Positions 15,487 to 23,757 of a DNA stretch of 47,974 nucleotides are shown here, piece after piece; within the stretch, counting starts at the first letter, position 1; each line of letters opens with the position of its first letter. The notes under the pieces were generated by a model, which saw nothing but the letters and a program-made list of their open reading frames with translations, had not been told where the DNA came from and ran no database searches. The stretch is from a virus. A program made the position numbers and the translations under genes. Location of the stretch: positions 1 to 47,974 of IMG/VR virus record IMGVR_UViG_3300045947_000044; one strand, given 5' to 3'.

Positions 15487-17364
15487 ATGGCGCCGACTTT
15501 TGCAGAGTTCCTCACCTGGCCGACGCGCGAGGAGGTCATCCTCTGCGAGCTCACACCGTCGCTGACGGTGACTGGCTGGACGCTGCAAACGGGCAGCACG
15601 TACAAGGCGGCCCTCTCGCGGTTCGACACGGCCGCGGGCTTCTCAGTGTATCGGCGCGTCGTGGCGGTCTGGCAGAACGCGACGGTCCTGACGGCGCAGA
15701 CCTCGATCCCGAACGTCGACGCGAACCCCGGATCGTACTGGTGGGACGAGACGAACTCCCTCCTCTACGTGCGGACGACGAGCGGGGCCGACCCGGACAC
15801 CTTCACGGCGATGCAGGCCTTCGTCACGTTCTACTGCGGCTCGAAGGGGATCGTCCTGAACCGCACGGACGGGAGCCCGGACACCGGGATCTACTATCAG
15901 CCCTGGGTCACGACGGACCTCCCGAGCGCGATCTTCACGATCGACGACCCGGTCTCAGGCGCGAAGACGGCGGCGACCGCGGAGCTTGCGCTCCTGAACG
16001 GGCACGGGTTCTTCCACTACGCCTATCGCAATTACAACTGGCGGAACAAGAAGGTCAAGCTGTTCCTCGGCGGCGACTACAACAGTCAGGCGCTCCTCCG
16101 CTCACAGTACACGTCGTGTCTGACGATGGTCGTCGAGAACCTCGCGCCGAACGAAGACGTCTGTCGGTTCACGCTCAAGCCACAACTCCGGCTCCTCGAC
16201 CAGTCGATCCCGGTGACGCCGTTCTTCACGGACTCGTATCCGAACCTCGGCGACGGGGTGCTCGGGACACGCAAGTGGATCGGCTATGGACGGGCGACGA
16301 TCGCGCCTGACCTGACCGACATTCTCACGAGTTACGGGGTGTGGACTCTCGCGGATGCCGCGTATCAGACCCTCTTCGCGATCAATGCGGTCTATGCGAT
16401 CAAGCGGGACAACACCGAAGGCCCGCAAGGGCTGACGGTCGGGATCCACTACACGCAAGACCTGACGGCCTGCACGATCACGATCACGGATCCGGCCTAC
16501 AGCTACCAGGACTACCGGCTGTCGGTCGACGTGACCGGGAAGCCGGACGGGGGCGGGAGCTACTTCAAGACCTTCTCGGCGATCACGAAGGATCTGCTCA
16601 CGACGTTCCTCGGCGTCTCCTCGACGGACATCGACACGACGGCCTTCACGAATGCCGCGGCGGACGCGCCGCAAGAGCTATCGCTCTGGGTCAAGGACCA
16701 GCGGAGCCTCGCGTCGATCCTCGCGACGACCGAAGAGGATCAGCCGGCGCTCGAGCGGTCCGTGCTCGGCCGCATTCTCCAGACGCCGGCCGGGCTCTGG
16801 ACGTGCTCGATCTTCCAGCCGGGCGGCTCGGCGACGGCATCGCTCAGGAAGGAAGACCTCGCGCGGTTCGAGTGCATTCCGGTGCTCGACGCCATTGCTC
16901 CGACGGTCGAGATCCAGTACGCCCACGACCACGACGCGGACACCTGGAAGAGCACGTCGAAGACGACGAGCCTCGTGCAATACGTCGCGGAGACGACGAA
17001 CCGGATCGTCCTGAAGACGTTCCTCCGGAACCCGTCCGACGCCGAGGTGCTCTGCTCGCGGATGGCGCGGTTCCTCGCGGTCACGCCGGTGACGGCCGAG
17101 TTCGAGGAGCGCGGCACGCTCCTCGCGACGGCGCTCCCTGGTGACAAGGTGTCCGTTACGTACAGCCCGGCGCCCGGGGTCGGCGGGGCGTTCTCGGCGA
17201 CGCTCTTCGAAATCGCGGAACTCGAGCGAAGCCTTCGGCCGGCGCTGACCATCAGCGGGAGACTCGTTATCAACCCGCTCGAGAGCAGTGGGGTCTACGG
17301 GAAATGGCTGACCGGGGCCGGGGCCGGACATTGGGGCGGCGGTTCGCCTACGCAGTGGTACTGA
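15487..17364 (+). CDS. Tail hub / baseplate protein
   Basis: 625 aa. It starts MAPTFAEFLTWPTREEVILC and is beta-rich, with many aromatic and Asp residues in turns (SYWWDETNSLLYVRTTSG). The C-terminal half (from about residue 320) resembles tail hub domains (ATALPGDKVSVTYSPAPGVG; FEIAELERSLRPALTISGRL). Order after a distal-tail-like gene supports a hub that opens the tube and anchors the fibres. A specific homologue was not recognised. The start directly follows the previous TAA. Confidence 0.65.
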   Translation: MAPTFAEFLTWPTREEVILCELTPSLTVTGWTLQTGSTYKAALSRFDTAAGFSVYRRVVAVWQNATVLTAQTSIPNVDANPGSYWWDETNSLLYVRTTSGADPDTFTAMQAFVTFYCGSKGIVLNRTDGSPDTGIYYQPWVTTDLPSAIFTIDDPVSGAKTAATAELALLNGHGFFHYAYRNYNWRNKKVKLFLGGDYNSQALLRSQYTSCLTMVVENLAPNEDVCRFTLKPQLRLLDQSIPVTPFFTDSYPNLGDGVLGTRKWIGYGRATIAPDLTDILTSYGVWTLADAAYQTLFAINAVYAIKRDNTEGPQGLTVGIHYTQDLTACTITITDPAYSYQDYRLSVDVTGKPDGGGSYFKTFSAITKDLLTTFLGVSSTDIDTTAFTNAAADAPQELSLWVKDQRSLASILATTEEDQPALERSVLGRILQTPAGLWTCSIFQPGGSATASLRKEDLARFECIPVLDAIAPTVEIQYAHDHDADTWKSTSKTTSLVQYVAETTNRIVLKTFLRNPSDAEVLCSRMARFLAVTPVTAEFEERGTLLATALPGDKVSVTYSPAPGVGGAFSATLFEIAELERSLRPALTISGRLVINPLESSGVYGKWLTGAGAGHWGGGSPTQWY

Positions 17365-17368
17365 GGGT

Positions 17369-17839
17369 ATGAGCTACGACGCGACGACGACGCCTTCGTC
17401 TGGTGACGACACGCAACTCGCGGACTACACGCGCCTCCGCGATAACGACAAGTCCCTCGCGGGCTCTGGGTCGTCGCACGACCTCGGCGGGTCGCTGAAC
17501 AAGTTCGTCGAGGATACCTCCTTCGTCGACCTGCCGGACGGCTGGGATCTGGAGATTGACGGGACGCAACTCGGCGGCCGGACGGTGAAGCTTGAGTTCA
17601 ACGTCATCGGCGAAACAGGGACCGCGGTCACAGTGAACGTGCGGCTCTTCAACATTACGGACGCGGGCGCGGTGGCGTCCTCGGATACTGCGGTCGTCAA
17701 TCCAGGCACAACGCGGACGCGCGGGATCTCGAGTGCGCTGACGCTCCCGACGGCGGCGAAGCGATACAAGGCGCAAATCAAGGGCTCGGTCGGCGCGGCT
17801 GCGAAGGTCGCCGCGCGTGCGCGGGTGATTATCACATGA
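17369..17839 (+). CDS. Small tail structural protein
   Basis: 156 aa, beta-sandwich-like: GRTVKLEFNVIGETGTAVTV and a C-terminal AKRYKAQIKGSVGAAAKVAA. The N-terminus is Ser/Thr/Asp-rich and probably flexible. It sits between the hub and the S74 fibre, with its stop overlapping the fibre start (ATGA). It may be a fibre adaptor or a carbohydrate-binding tip protein. No family is recognised with certainty. Confidence 0.6.
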   Translation: MSYDATTTPSSGDDTQLADYTRLRDNDKSLAGSGSSHDLGGSLNKFVEDTSFVDLPDGWDLEIDGTQLGGRTVKLEFNVIGETGTAVTVNVRLFNITDAGAVASSDTAVVNPGTTRTRGISSALTLPTAAKRYKAQIKGSVGAAAKVAARARVIIT

Positions 17840-18996
17840 AGAAGCCTCTCATTCTGGCTGCCGTGCTCTCGTGCGTGGTCGCGGCGGCGCTCGTCGCGCA
17901 GACGATCACGGACGTCCATCTCGGGAAGGTCCGGATCAACTCGACGGCCTCGGACGCGCTCTGCGTCGGGAGCTCCGGCGGATCCTCGCCGACGTGTACG
18001 GGCGGGATCAAGGCGGATGATGCCGTGTTCGGGAATACGGTGGCGATCGGCACGTCGGCGACCGTGGCGAGTTGGGTCTCGCTGTCGTCAGGGGTGATCC
18101 GTGTCTCGAACGGGAGCACACAGGGGGTGCTGCAAGCCTTCGACGCGTCCTACCGGCCGCTGTTGATCGACGGCTCGACCCTCAATTTCTACATCAGCGG
18201 CGCGGAGAAGGGGCGGATGCACGCCTCTGGCGGCTTCTCCTGGGGCGACACGACAGATCCGGGAAGCACCAACTTTCGCGTTGCCGGCCAGCTCCGTCCG
18301 GCGGATGGATCGGTGTCCGCTCCAGCGTATAGCTTCGGCTCGGATACAAACACCGGCGTGTATTCAATTTCCGGAGACCTCCTCGGTTTCGCAATCGGTG
18401 GAATCGAGGGCGTTCGCATCGGGAAGACTGGGACCGGGAATCCCTACATCTCGATCAATCCGGCCGCGTGGGGAACCGGGGCGGTGAGCGGTGGCTACCT
18501 GTCTCTCGGGAGGAATACCTCCGGGAATGGCGCTCCCGGTGTCATTGCGTACGGCGATCAATCGGGCACGTTTTGGTACTCGTGGGCTGATACGTCTGGC
18601 AACCTCCGGATTTCGAGCGGCGGGACCTATCCAGAGGAGGACGGTACGCCCTCTGAGACCTCCGGGACCGTCGTTGGCACGCAGACGTCAACGCGGGATA
18701 CGAAAAACTTGCTCGGCGCGTTCACGGACTATCGCGGCGCGCTCGACCTGATCACGCAAGTCCCGATCTACCGGTTCACGTACAAGAGCGGCGCCTACGG
18801 CGGAACGATCTTCACGGGCATCATCGCCGATGAACTGCCGGTCGTGATGATGGACCCGGATCCCGCGCATCCGGAGGGCCGATCGTTCTCGCCGGTCTCG
18901 GCCTTCGGCTACACGGCCGCGGCGATCAAGGCGCTTCAGGCTGAGATCGAAGAACTGCGCGCGGAAGTCCGCGACCTGAAAGCGAGGCAGCGATGA
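17836..18996 (+). CDS. Tail fibre with C-terminal S74 chaperone domain and an N-terminal signal peptide
   Basis: 386 aa. The C-terminal about 110 residues match the peptidase S74 intramolecular chaperone: TQTSTRDTKNLLGAF (Ser in STRDTK is the expected cleavage nucleophile), a conserved FTGIIADELP, then AIKALQAEIEELRAEVRDLK coiled coil. The middle is a Gly/Ser-rich beta-helix-like shaft. The start MKKPLILAAVLSCVVAAALVAQ is a textbook Sec signal peptide, which is odd for a virion protein made in the cytoplasm. The fibre trimer likely recognises the host. The signal could also be a relic of a host-derived secreted S74 protein. Confidence 0.82.
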   Translation: MKKPLILAAVLSCVVAAALVAQTITDVHLGKVRINSTASDALCVGSSGGSSPTCTGGIKADDAVFGNTVAIGTSATVASWVSLSSGVIRVSNGSTQGVLQAFDASYRPLLIDGSTLNFYISGAEKGRMHASGGFSWGDTTDPGSTNFRVAGQLRPADGSVSAPAYSFGSDTNTGVYSISGDLLGFAIGGIEGVRIGKTGTGNPYISINPAAWGTGAVSGGYLSLGRNTSGNGAPGVIAYGDQSGTFWYSWADTSGNLRISSGGTYPEEDGTPSETSGTVVGTQTSTRDTKNLLGAFTDYRGALDLITQVPIYRFTYKSGAYGGTIFTGIIADELPVVMMDPDPAHPEGRSFSPVSAFGYTAAAIKALQAEIEELRAEVRDLKARQR

Positions 18997-19244
18997 CCCC
19001 TGGCAACGGGAACGGCTGGAAGACGCCGGCGATCGGGGCGCTCTGGGCGATCCTGCTCCTCCTCGCGGGCTGGTTTGTTCAGGACTCCGCGGCCTTCCGG
19101 TCGGAGATCACGAAGCAGATCGGCGAGAGCACGGCGCGGATCGCAGTGCTCGAGGAGGCGAACCGCAACATTCGTGAATCCCTCGCGCGGATCGAGGCGG
19201 GCGTCGCGCGGCTGAGCGAGCAGCAGCAGGAGCGGCGCCGGTGA
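18993..19244 (+). CDS. Single-TM coiled-coil protein, possible inner-membrane spanin
   Basis: 83 aa. One TM segment at about residues 15-30 (ALWAILLLLAGWFV) is followed by a charged coiled coil (RIAVLEEANRNIRESLARIE). This N-in/C-out layout is that of Rz-like i-spanins, and the gene abuts the endolysin. No outer-membrane lipoprotein partner was found nearby, so the spanin call is tentative. A structural membrane anchor for the lysin is an alternative. The ATG overlaps the fibre stop (ATGA). Confidence 0.65.
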   Translation: MTPGNGNGWKTPAIGALWAILLLLAGWFVQDSAAFRSEITKQIGESTARIAVLEEANRNIRESLARIEAGVARLSEQQQERRR

Positions 19245-19699
19245 CGGACGAGCAGGCCGTCGCGGCGCTCGATGACGCCCAGGCCGTCGCGCTGACGCTC
19301 TGGGGCGAGGCGCGCAACCAGGCGATCGAGGGGCGCTTCGGCGTCGCGAGTGTCATCCGGAACCGGGTCCAGGCGCAGCGGCCGTCGTTCGGGCTCGGGT
19401 TCAAACAGGTCTGTCTGAAGGCGTGGCAGTTCTCGACCTGGCTCCCGCAGGGCGGCGAGCAGAACTACCGACGGACGATGGACACGGCGAAGACCGTCGT
19501 CGCGGGGCTCGAGCTCCCGGCGCTCGTGCGCGAGTGTCTGTGGATCGCCGACGGCCTCATCGCCGGGGCGTTCGGCGACACGGTGCGCGGGGCGAACCAC
19601 TATCTCACGCTCGACCTGTACCGGACGACGCCGCCGAAGTGGACGCAGGGCGTCACGCCCACGATCCAGATCGGCGATCACGTGTTTTTGAAGTTATGA
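19241..19699 (+). CDS. Endolysin, SleB-type cell wall hydrolase
   Basis: 152 aa, GTG start overlapping the previous stop. ALTLWGEARNQAIEGRFGVA carries the Hydrolase_2 signature, with Glu23 the expected catalytic residue. Typical family segments follow: VASVIRNRV, a KAWQFSTW-like CLKAWQFSTWLP, and GANHYLT. SleB-like enzymes cleave the peptidoglycan sugar backbone as lytic transglycosylases. It has no signal peptide, so it would need the holin-like protein encoded at 21054. It is in the lysis cluster with ATGA overlaps. Confidence 0.88.
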   Translation: MTDEQAVAALDDAQAVALTLWGEARNQAIEGRFGVASVIRNRVQAQRPSFGLGFKQVCLKAWQFSTWLPQGGEQNYRRTMDTAKTVVAGLELPALVRECLWIADGLIAGAFGDTVRGANHYLTLDLYRTTPPKWTQGVTPTIQIGDHVFLKL

Positions 19700-21057
19700 G
19701 TTCGACGATCCTCCCGGGCTCCTATTGCGACGTCTGTCGCGTCCCGGGCGGGTATGCCTTCGTGCGAACCCAGGACAAGACCGTCACGTGTGACGTGAAC
19801 GGCGTCTTCCTGTGGCGCGTCCACGGGCCGGAAGTCCTGATGGAGGTCCGATGCTCGGCGCTCCCGGATGGCACCGTCGTCGCGGTCTGCAAGGGCAACG
19901 AGACCGGGACCGCGTATGTCACGGTCGATGGGCGGGCGCTCCGATCGGCGGCGCCGGTCTTCGGGGTCCAGTCGGTCGCGGTCGAGGGCGCCTGGCTGTA
20001 CTTGATGCGCTCGGCGACGGTGCTCGAAGTCCTGTCGGTCAGCGGCGAGATCGTCGATATGCGCGCGGTCATGCCGACGTCGCAGGGGATCCGGGACGTC
20101 GTCGACGGCGAGGTCCGGATGGCCGATGACTGGTACGTGCGACAGGTCGGGACACTGCGACTGCATCAGGTCGTGGCGCGGCCGGGGATCATGATCGGGC
20201 AGGCGGATCCGTCGCAGATCGCCGGAGAGTGGCAGGGCGGCTACTTCACGGCGATCGAGGGCGTCGCGTTCGAGCCGCATCTCGCGGCCCTCGACAACGG
20301 CCGGTTCGCGATCTGCGCCAGGACGCCGGCGGGCGCGGCGCTCGCGATCGTGCCGCCATATCCAGCCCTCGTGACCGGCTCGGCGCCGCTCCCTGACCCG
20401 CAACCGGAACCCAGACCTATGCCTCAGCCTGACGTCGCTCGTCTGACCGATACACAGTTCGCGACGCTCGAGCGAGAACGCGCGAAGTTCTCCGCCGAGA
20501 CCCTGACGCCGGAGGAGATCGGGATCATCCTGAACGCCACGGCATTCGCGCACCGGCACGATCCGGATCAACAGCTCGGGCTGCAACGGAAGGATCACGG
20601 CACGCGGGCGATCCAGCCGGTGACGGGCGTCGGGATCTGGAACGGCCTCCGGATCATCCGGGACGGGACGCACTACGGCGGCGACGTGTGCGGGTCGTGT
20701 TCGATCGGGCGGTTCGTCCCGGTGCGCGCGGACTTCCTGCCGGCCGAGCCGGTCGGGCCGAACGGGTTCGTCGAGCCGGTGATGACGTCCGCCCAGCCGA
20801 CGCCAGACCCGGCGCCGGCGCCGAACCCGGCGCCGCCCGCAGCGGATCTCGGGCCGGTCCTCGCGCAACTCGTCGAGATCAACAACGCGCTCGGGCTGCT
20901 CTTGCAAGGGCAGGCGCAACTGAGCGAACAGTTCGCGGCGCTGCGGGCGCTCGTGATCCGGCCGACGCCGACGCCGGCGCCGGCGGTGTCCTTCCCGGAC
21001 TATCAGGCGCGCATTCTCGGACAGACGGTCACGCTCCGACCGATGGTGAAACCATGA
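19696..21057 (+). CDS. Propeller-like protein with Pro-rich hinges and a coiled coil
   Basis: 453 aa from ATG 19696 (ATGA overlap with the lysin). Residues 1-230 form repeated beta blocks of about 40 residues (SALPDGTVVAVCKGNETGTA; GALF-like strands), suggestive of a beta-propeller. Pro-rich hinges follow at about 233-248 and 360-385. Between them is a helical domain (LTPEEIGIILNATAFAHRHD). The C-terminus is a helix (LGPVLAQLVEINNALGLLLQ) and a second Pro hinge. Sitting between lysin and holin, it could be a late virion accessory or a host-surface protein. Function unknown. Confidence 0.65.
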   Translation: MSSTILPGSYCDVCRVPGGYAFVRTQDKTVTCDVNGVFLWRVHGPEVLMEVRCSALPDGTVVAVCKGNETGTAYVTVDGRALRSAAPVFGVQSVAVEGAWLYLMRSATVLEVLSVSGEIVDMRAVMPTSQGIRDVVDGEVRMADDWYVRQVGTLRLHQVVARPGIMIGQADPSQIAGEWQGGYFTAIEGVAFEPHLAALDNGRFAICARTPAGAALAIVPPYPALVTGSAPLPDPQPEPRPMPQPDVARLTDTQFATLERERAKFSAETLTPEEIGIILNATAFAHRHDPDQQLGLQRKDHGTRAIQPVTGVGIWNGLRIIRDGTHYGGDVCGSCSIGRFVPVRADFLPAEPVGPNGFVEPVMTSAQPTPDPAPAPNPAPPAADLGPVLAQLVEINNALGLLLQGQAQLSEQFAALRALVIRPTPTPAPAVSFPDYQARILGQTVTLRPMVKP

Positions 21058-21296
21058 CGCAGACGGTCCGATTCTGGCTCAAGGGGCTCCTCTCGGCGGC
21101 GATCTCCGCCGCGGCGAATAGCGTCGCGGTCGTCATCGTCGACCCGCAGGACTTCAATCTGTTCCAGGGCGGCGCGACGAAGCTCGGCGCGGTCGCGCTC
21201 GTCTTCGCCCTCGTCGCCGCGGCGGGGTTCCTGGCGAAGCATCCGCTCCCGGACGACGGAGACCCGCTCACGGGGATTACGCCGCGGCCCAAATGA
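21054..21296 (+). CDS. Holin-like small membrane protein
   Basis: 80 aa. Two hydrophobic segments, about residues 8-29 (WLKGLLSAAISAAANSVAVV) and 44-62 (LGAVALVFALVAAAGFLAKH), flank an FNLFQGG loop; the tail is polar. I know this pattern from small phage membrane proteins next to endolysins, which are usually called holins. It would form the membrane lesion that lets the SleB-like enzyme reach the wall. Its ATG overlaps the preceding stop and its TGA overlaps the next gene. Confidence 0.7.
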   Translation: MTQTVRFWLKGLLSAAISAAANSVAVVIVDPQDFNLFQGGATKLGAVALVFALVAAAGFLAKHPLPDDGDPLTGITPRPK

Positions 21297-21550
21297 CCGA
21301 GCATCTGTTCTCGCCGGCGGCGCTCGAGGCTCGTCCGCCGGTGACGGACCCGATCCGGCAGGCGATCCGGGACGCGTTCGCGATCGTGCCGCCGGGACGC
21401 TCGAGCGCGGTCGTCGCGATTGCCGACGAGCACGGCGCGCGGATTCACGCGGCCGTCAAGGTCGGCGGGCACTGGGAAGTCGGCGGGCAGATCGGGATCC
21501 CGATCCACGGACCTGTGATAGGGCAGGTCATCATCGCGGCGAGCTGGTGA
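21293..21550 (+). CDS. Small protein in the lysis cluster
   Basis: 85 aa, not recognised. It has a short helix (PIRQAIRDAFAIVPP) followed by a compact beta segment (SSAVVAIADEHGARIHAAVK; GGQIGIPIHGPVIGQVIIAA). It is translationally coupled to both neighbours by ATGA-type overlaps. Its role in lysis or late function cannot be judged from the sequence. Confidence 0.6.
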   Translation: MTEHLFSPAALEARPPVTDPIRQAIRDAFAIVPPGRSSAVVAIADEHGARIHAAVKVGGHWEVGGQIGIPIHGPVIGQVIIAASW

Positions 21551-21741
21551 CGATGCGCCCGTGTGCTCACTGCGGCGAGGACCAGCAGCTCGAGCCGCTC
21601 GGCGAGGGGCTGGTCCTCTGTCTGCGGAAGGGCTGCGGAAAGATCACGCGCCCGTCGTTGAGCGCGGCGCAGCAGGCGCGGGCCGATGCGCGCGTTCCAT
21701 TCGACCTCCAAGGGTTCTGCGGGCAGGCTCCGGAAGACTGA
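21547..21741 (+). CDS. Zinc-ribbon small protein
   Basis: 64 aa, GTG at 21547 (ATG 21553 is an alternative). CAHCGEDQQLEPL and LCLRKGCGKI give two Cys pairs about 20 residues apart, which is a zinc ribbon. Such small proteins in phages can bind nucleic acid or RNA polymerase. No specific family is recognised. Overlap with the preceding gene shows it belongs to the same operon. Confidence 0.62.
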   Translation: MTMRPCAHCGEDQQLEPLGEGLVLCLRKGCGKITRPSLSAAQQARADARVPFDLQGFCGQAPED

Positions 21742-21758
21742 GACAAAAAGGAGTGGCC

Positions 21759-22637
21759 GTGGTCTATCGACTCGGCGTGATCTCGGATCTGCACGCGCTC
21801 GGGCGCTACGCCCTCGTGCCGCCGAAGTGGTGGCCCCAGGGCGGCGAGCACGTGCATCCGGCCGCGAAGTTCTACTCGTACATGTGGGCGTGCTGGGCTG
21901 ACTTCGTGAAGCGGTGTCCGTCGCTCGATGCGCTCATCGTGAACGGCGACCTCATCGAGGGCGAGTCGCCGTCGAAGCGCGACACCGTCGAGGCGCTCTC
22001 CGACAGTTTCCTCGAGCAGGGCGCTGCGGCCGAGGAAATTATCGGGATGCTGACACCGAAGGTCAGCGGCCCGATCTGGATCGTGCGCGGCACGCCATAC
22101 CACGACGGGAAGCACTTCGAGACGCTGGAGTCGGTCGCCCGGAACCTCGGCGCGGAGCAATGGTCTCCGGGTCGTTACACGGGCTACGTGCTCGAGGGCA
22201 CGTGGCGCGGGCTTGCGCTGAATGTGACCCACCACATGACGACCGGCGCGATCTACCGCGGCACGCTCGCGGACCGCTCGGCGCTCTTCTCCGCGACCGC
22301 GGAGGGACTCGGGAAGGCGAATCACGCCGACCTGATCATTCGGTCGCATTTGCATATGAAGTACATAGGGAAGTCGCACGGGCGCTGGATCGTGCTGACG
22401 CCCGCGTGGAAACTGATCACGCCGTACGCGATCAAGAAGATGGAGTTTTATCGTGCGACGCTCAACAGCGACCTCGGGGCGATCCTCATCGAGACCGACG
22501 GGAAGGGCAAAGTCACGATCGACGACTCGTTCCAGTACGAACCGTACAAGGCCGAGCTCCGCACGCTCGACGCCGGCTCCGACCTTCACCGCCGACGAGC
22601 TGGTCGCCGCCCTGCAAAGTCCGGCCGGAACCGCTGA
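21759..22637 (+). CDS. Calcineurin-like metallophosphoesterase, C-terminus out of frame
   Basis: 292 aa from GTG 21759, chosen because AAGGAG lies five bases upstream. The metallophosphoesterase motifs are present: SDLH (Asp10/His12), VNGDLIEG, THHM and RSHLHMKY. The usual GNHD is replaced by RGTPYHDG. The last about 17 residues (after DAGSD) are Arg-rich and have poor third-position GC, as if read in the wrong frame. The +1 frame there continues as a winged-helix domain to 22803. The true product may be a 347-aa fusion. The substrate could be a nucleotide, nucleic acid or phosphoprotein. Confidence 0.82.
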   Translation: MVYRLGVISDLHALGRYALVPPKWWPQGGEHVHPAAKFYSYMWACWADFVKRCPSLDALIVNGDLIEGESPSKRDTVEALSDSFLEQGAAAEEIIGMLTPKVSGPIWIVRGTPYHDGKHFETLESVARNLGAEQWSPGRYTGYVLEGTWRGLALNVTHHMTTGAIYRGTLADRSALFSATAEGLGKANHADLIIRSHLHMKYIGKSHGRWIVLTPAWKLITPYAIKKMEFYRATLNSDLGAILIETDGKGKVTIDDSFQYEPYKAELRTLDAGSDLHRRRAGRRPAKSGRNR

Positions 22638-22803
22638 CGGACTCTCCGTCTACGAACTGGGTAAGGTCACCGGGATCAACCTCCACCGGTTGCACTGGCG
22701 GCTCCGCGAATTGAGCCAGGCCGGACGGCTGGCCGCGATGCGCGTCATGCGTCCGGCGATCGACGGCATCCTGCGGCCGACGACGGTCTACCGGTTGAAG
22801 TAA
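22582..22803 (+). pseudogene. Winged-helix domain with no start codon, probably the displaced C-terminus of the metallophosphoesterase
   Basis: The +1 frame encodes TFTADELVAALQSPAG, then GLSVYELGKVTGINLHRLHW and a short wing, about 73 aa to a TAA. High third-position GC shows it is coding. No ATG, GTG or TTG precedes it closely in frame; the nearest (GTG 22453) would add an Arg/Ser shadow of the upstream gene. Removing one base near 22575-22582 fuses it to the phosphoesterase. A +1 programmed shift, a real mutation or a sequence error are all possible. Confidence 0.6.
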
Positions 22804-22807
22804 GGCG

Positions 22808-23227
22808 GTGAGAGCGAAGCGCCGCGGCATCAAGGTCGTTTCGCAGCGGAAGCCGTGGGACTGCGGCCTCGCCTGCCTCGCGATGCTGACCGGCGAACCG
22901 TACGGCGACATCGTGGTCGTCGCGCGGGATCTGGTCGATCCGATCAAGGCGCGCCGGCGCGGGTTGATCATCCCCGACATGCTGCTCGTCGCGGGCGTCT
23001 TCGGGATGCGGCTACGCCCGATTCGCAAGCAGAAGGATTACCTCGTTGGGCGGACTGGGATCCTCGGCCTGGTCGGTGGCGACCTCGACAGGTCAGGGCA
23101 TTGGGTGATGTTGAAAGCCGGCGCGATCGTCGAGCCTGACGCCTCGCCGCCGGAAGTCTGGAGTGTTCTGGATTACCTCGCCGAGCACAAGGCGCGGCTG
23201 GCGACGCTACTCGTGGAGGACCGTTGA
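22808..23227 (+). CDS. C39-like papain-fold cysteine peptidase
   Basis: 139 aa, GTG start. SQRKPWDCGLACLAMLTG contains the oxyanion Gln13 and nucleophile Cys19 of C39-type peptidases. SGHWVMLKAGAIVEPD supplies His98 and a following Asp. The spacing is right for an active enzyme. In bacteria C39 domains cut bacteriocin leaders; phage versions are little studied. Possible roles are processing a virion protein or degrading a host protein. The gene overlaps the kinase gene downstream (TTGA). Confidence 0.75.
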   Translation: MRAKRRGIKVVSQRKPWDCGLACLAMLTGEPYGDIVVVARDLVDPIKARRRGLIIPDMLLVAGVFGMRLRPIRKQKDYLVGRTGILGLVGGDLDRSGHWVMLKAGAIVEPDASPPEVWSVLDYLAEHKARLATLLVEDR

Positions 23228-23757
23228 TCGATCGGGCTTTCGTTATAGGGCTGGGCCACAAGGCCAGACACGGGAAGGACTCGGCGGCGCGGATTCTGAT
23301 GGAGCGGTTCCCGGGCGACGTGCAGCGGTTCTCGTTCGCAGATGACCTGTACGCCGTCTGTCGCGCACTCCACGGCATGACCACGAAGGATCCGGTCCTG
23401 CTGCAGCGGGTCGGCGTCGCGCAGCGCGAGAAGGATCCCGGCACATGGATTCGCTGCGTGGACACGAAGATTCGAGAGGCGCAGCCCCGGGTCGCCGTGA
23501 TCACTGACGTGCGGTTCCCTAATGAGTTCGATTTTGTGAAACGGCACGGCGGTGTCTGCTGGAAGGTCGAGCGCCGGCTGTCGAATGGATCCCTGTTTGT
23601 CGATCCGTCTCGGCCGGCCGATCACGTGAGCGAGGTCGCGCTCGACACGGCGCCCTGGGACCGGCTCCTCGAGAATCCGGACGGTCATCCTGAGGCTTTC
23701 ACCGATCGCGTGCTCTGCGCCTACGTCGCGCAAGTGGTCGCCTGGGAGGCCGCGTGA
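23224..23757 (+). CDS. Deoxynucleoside monophosphate kinase-like P-loop enzyme
   Basis: 177 aa, TTG start overlapping the previous stop. GLGHKARHGKDSAA holds a G-x4-GKD P-loop (Lys18). FSFADDLYAVCRAL and VITDVRFPNEFDFVK match the phage dNMP kinase family (T4 gp1-like); DVRFPNE is a particularly typical segment. It would phosphorylate dNMPs released from host DNA to feed phage replication. A signal for unusual base metabolism was not seen. Confidence in the family is good, in substrate moderate. Confidence 0.82.
   Translation: MIDRAFVIGLGHKARHGKDSAARILMERFPGDVQRFSFADDLYAVCRALHGMTTKDPVLLQRVGVAQREKDPGTWIRCVDTKIREAQPRVAVITDVRFPNEFDFVKRHGGVCWKVERRLSNGSLFVDPSRPADHVSEVALDTAPWDRLLENPDGHPEAFTDRVLCAYVAQVVAWEAA

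Noticed and set aside
22453-22581. GTG at 22453 as the start of a 116-aa winged-helix gene
   Set aside because: The first 43 residues would be a Ser/Arg shadow of the phosphoesterase and would overlap it by 185 bases, so a frame disruption explains the data better.
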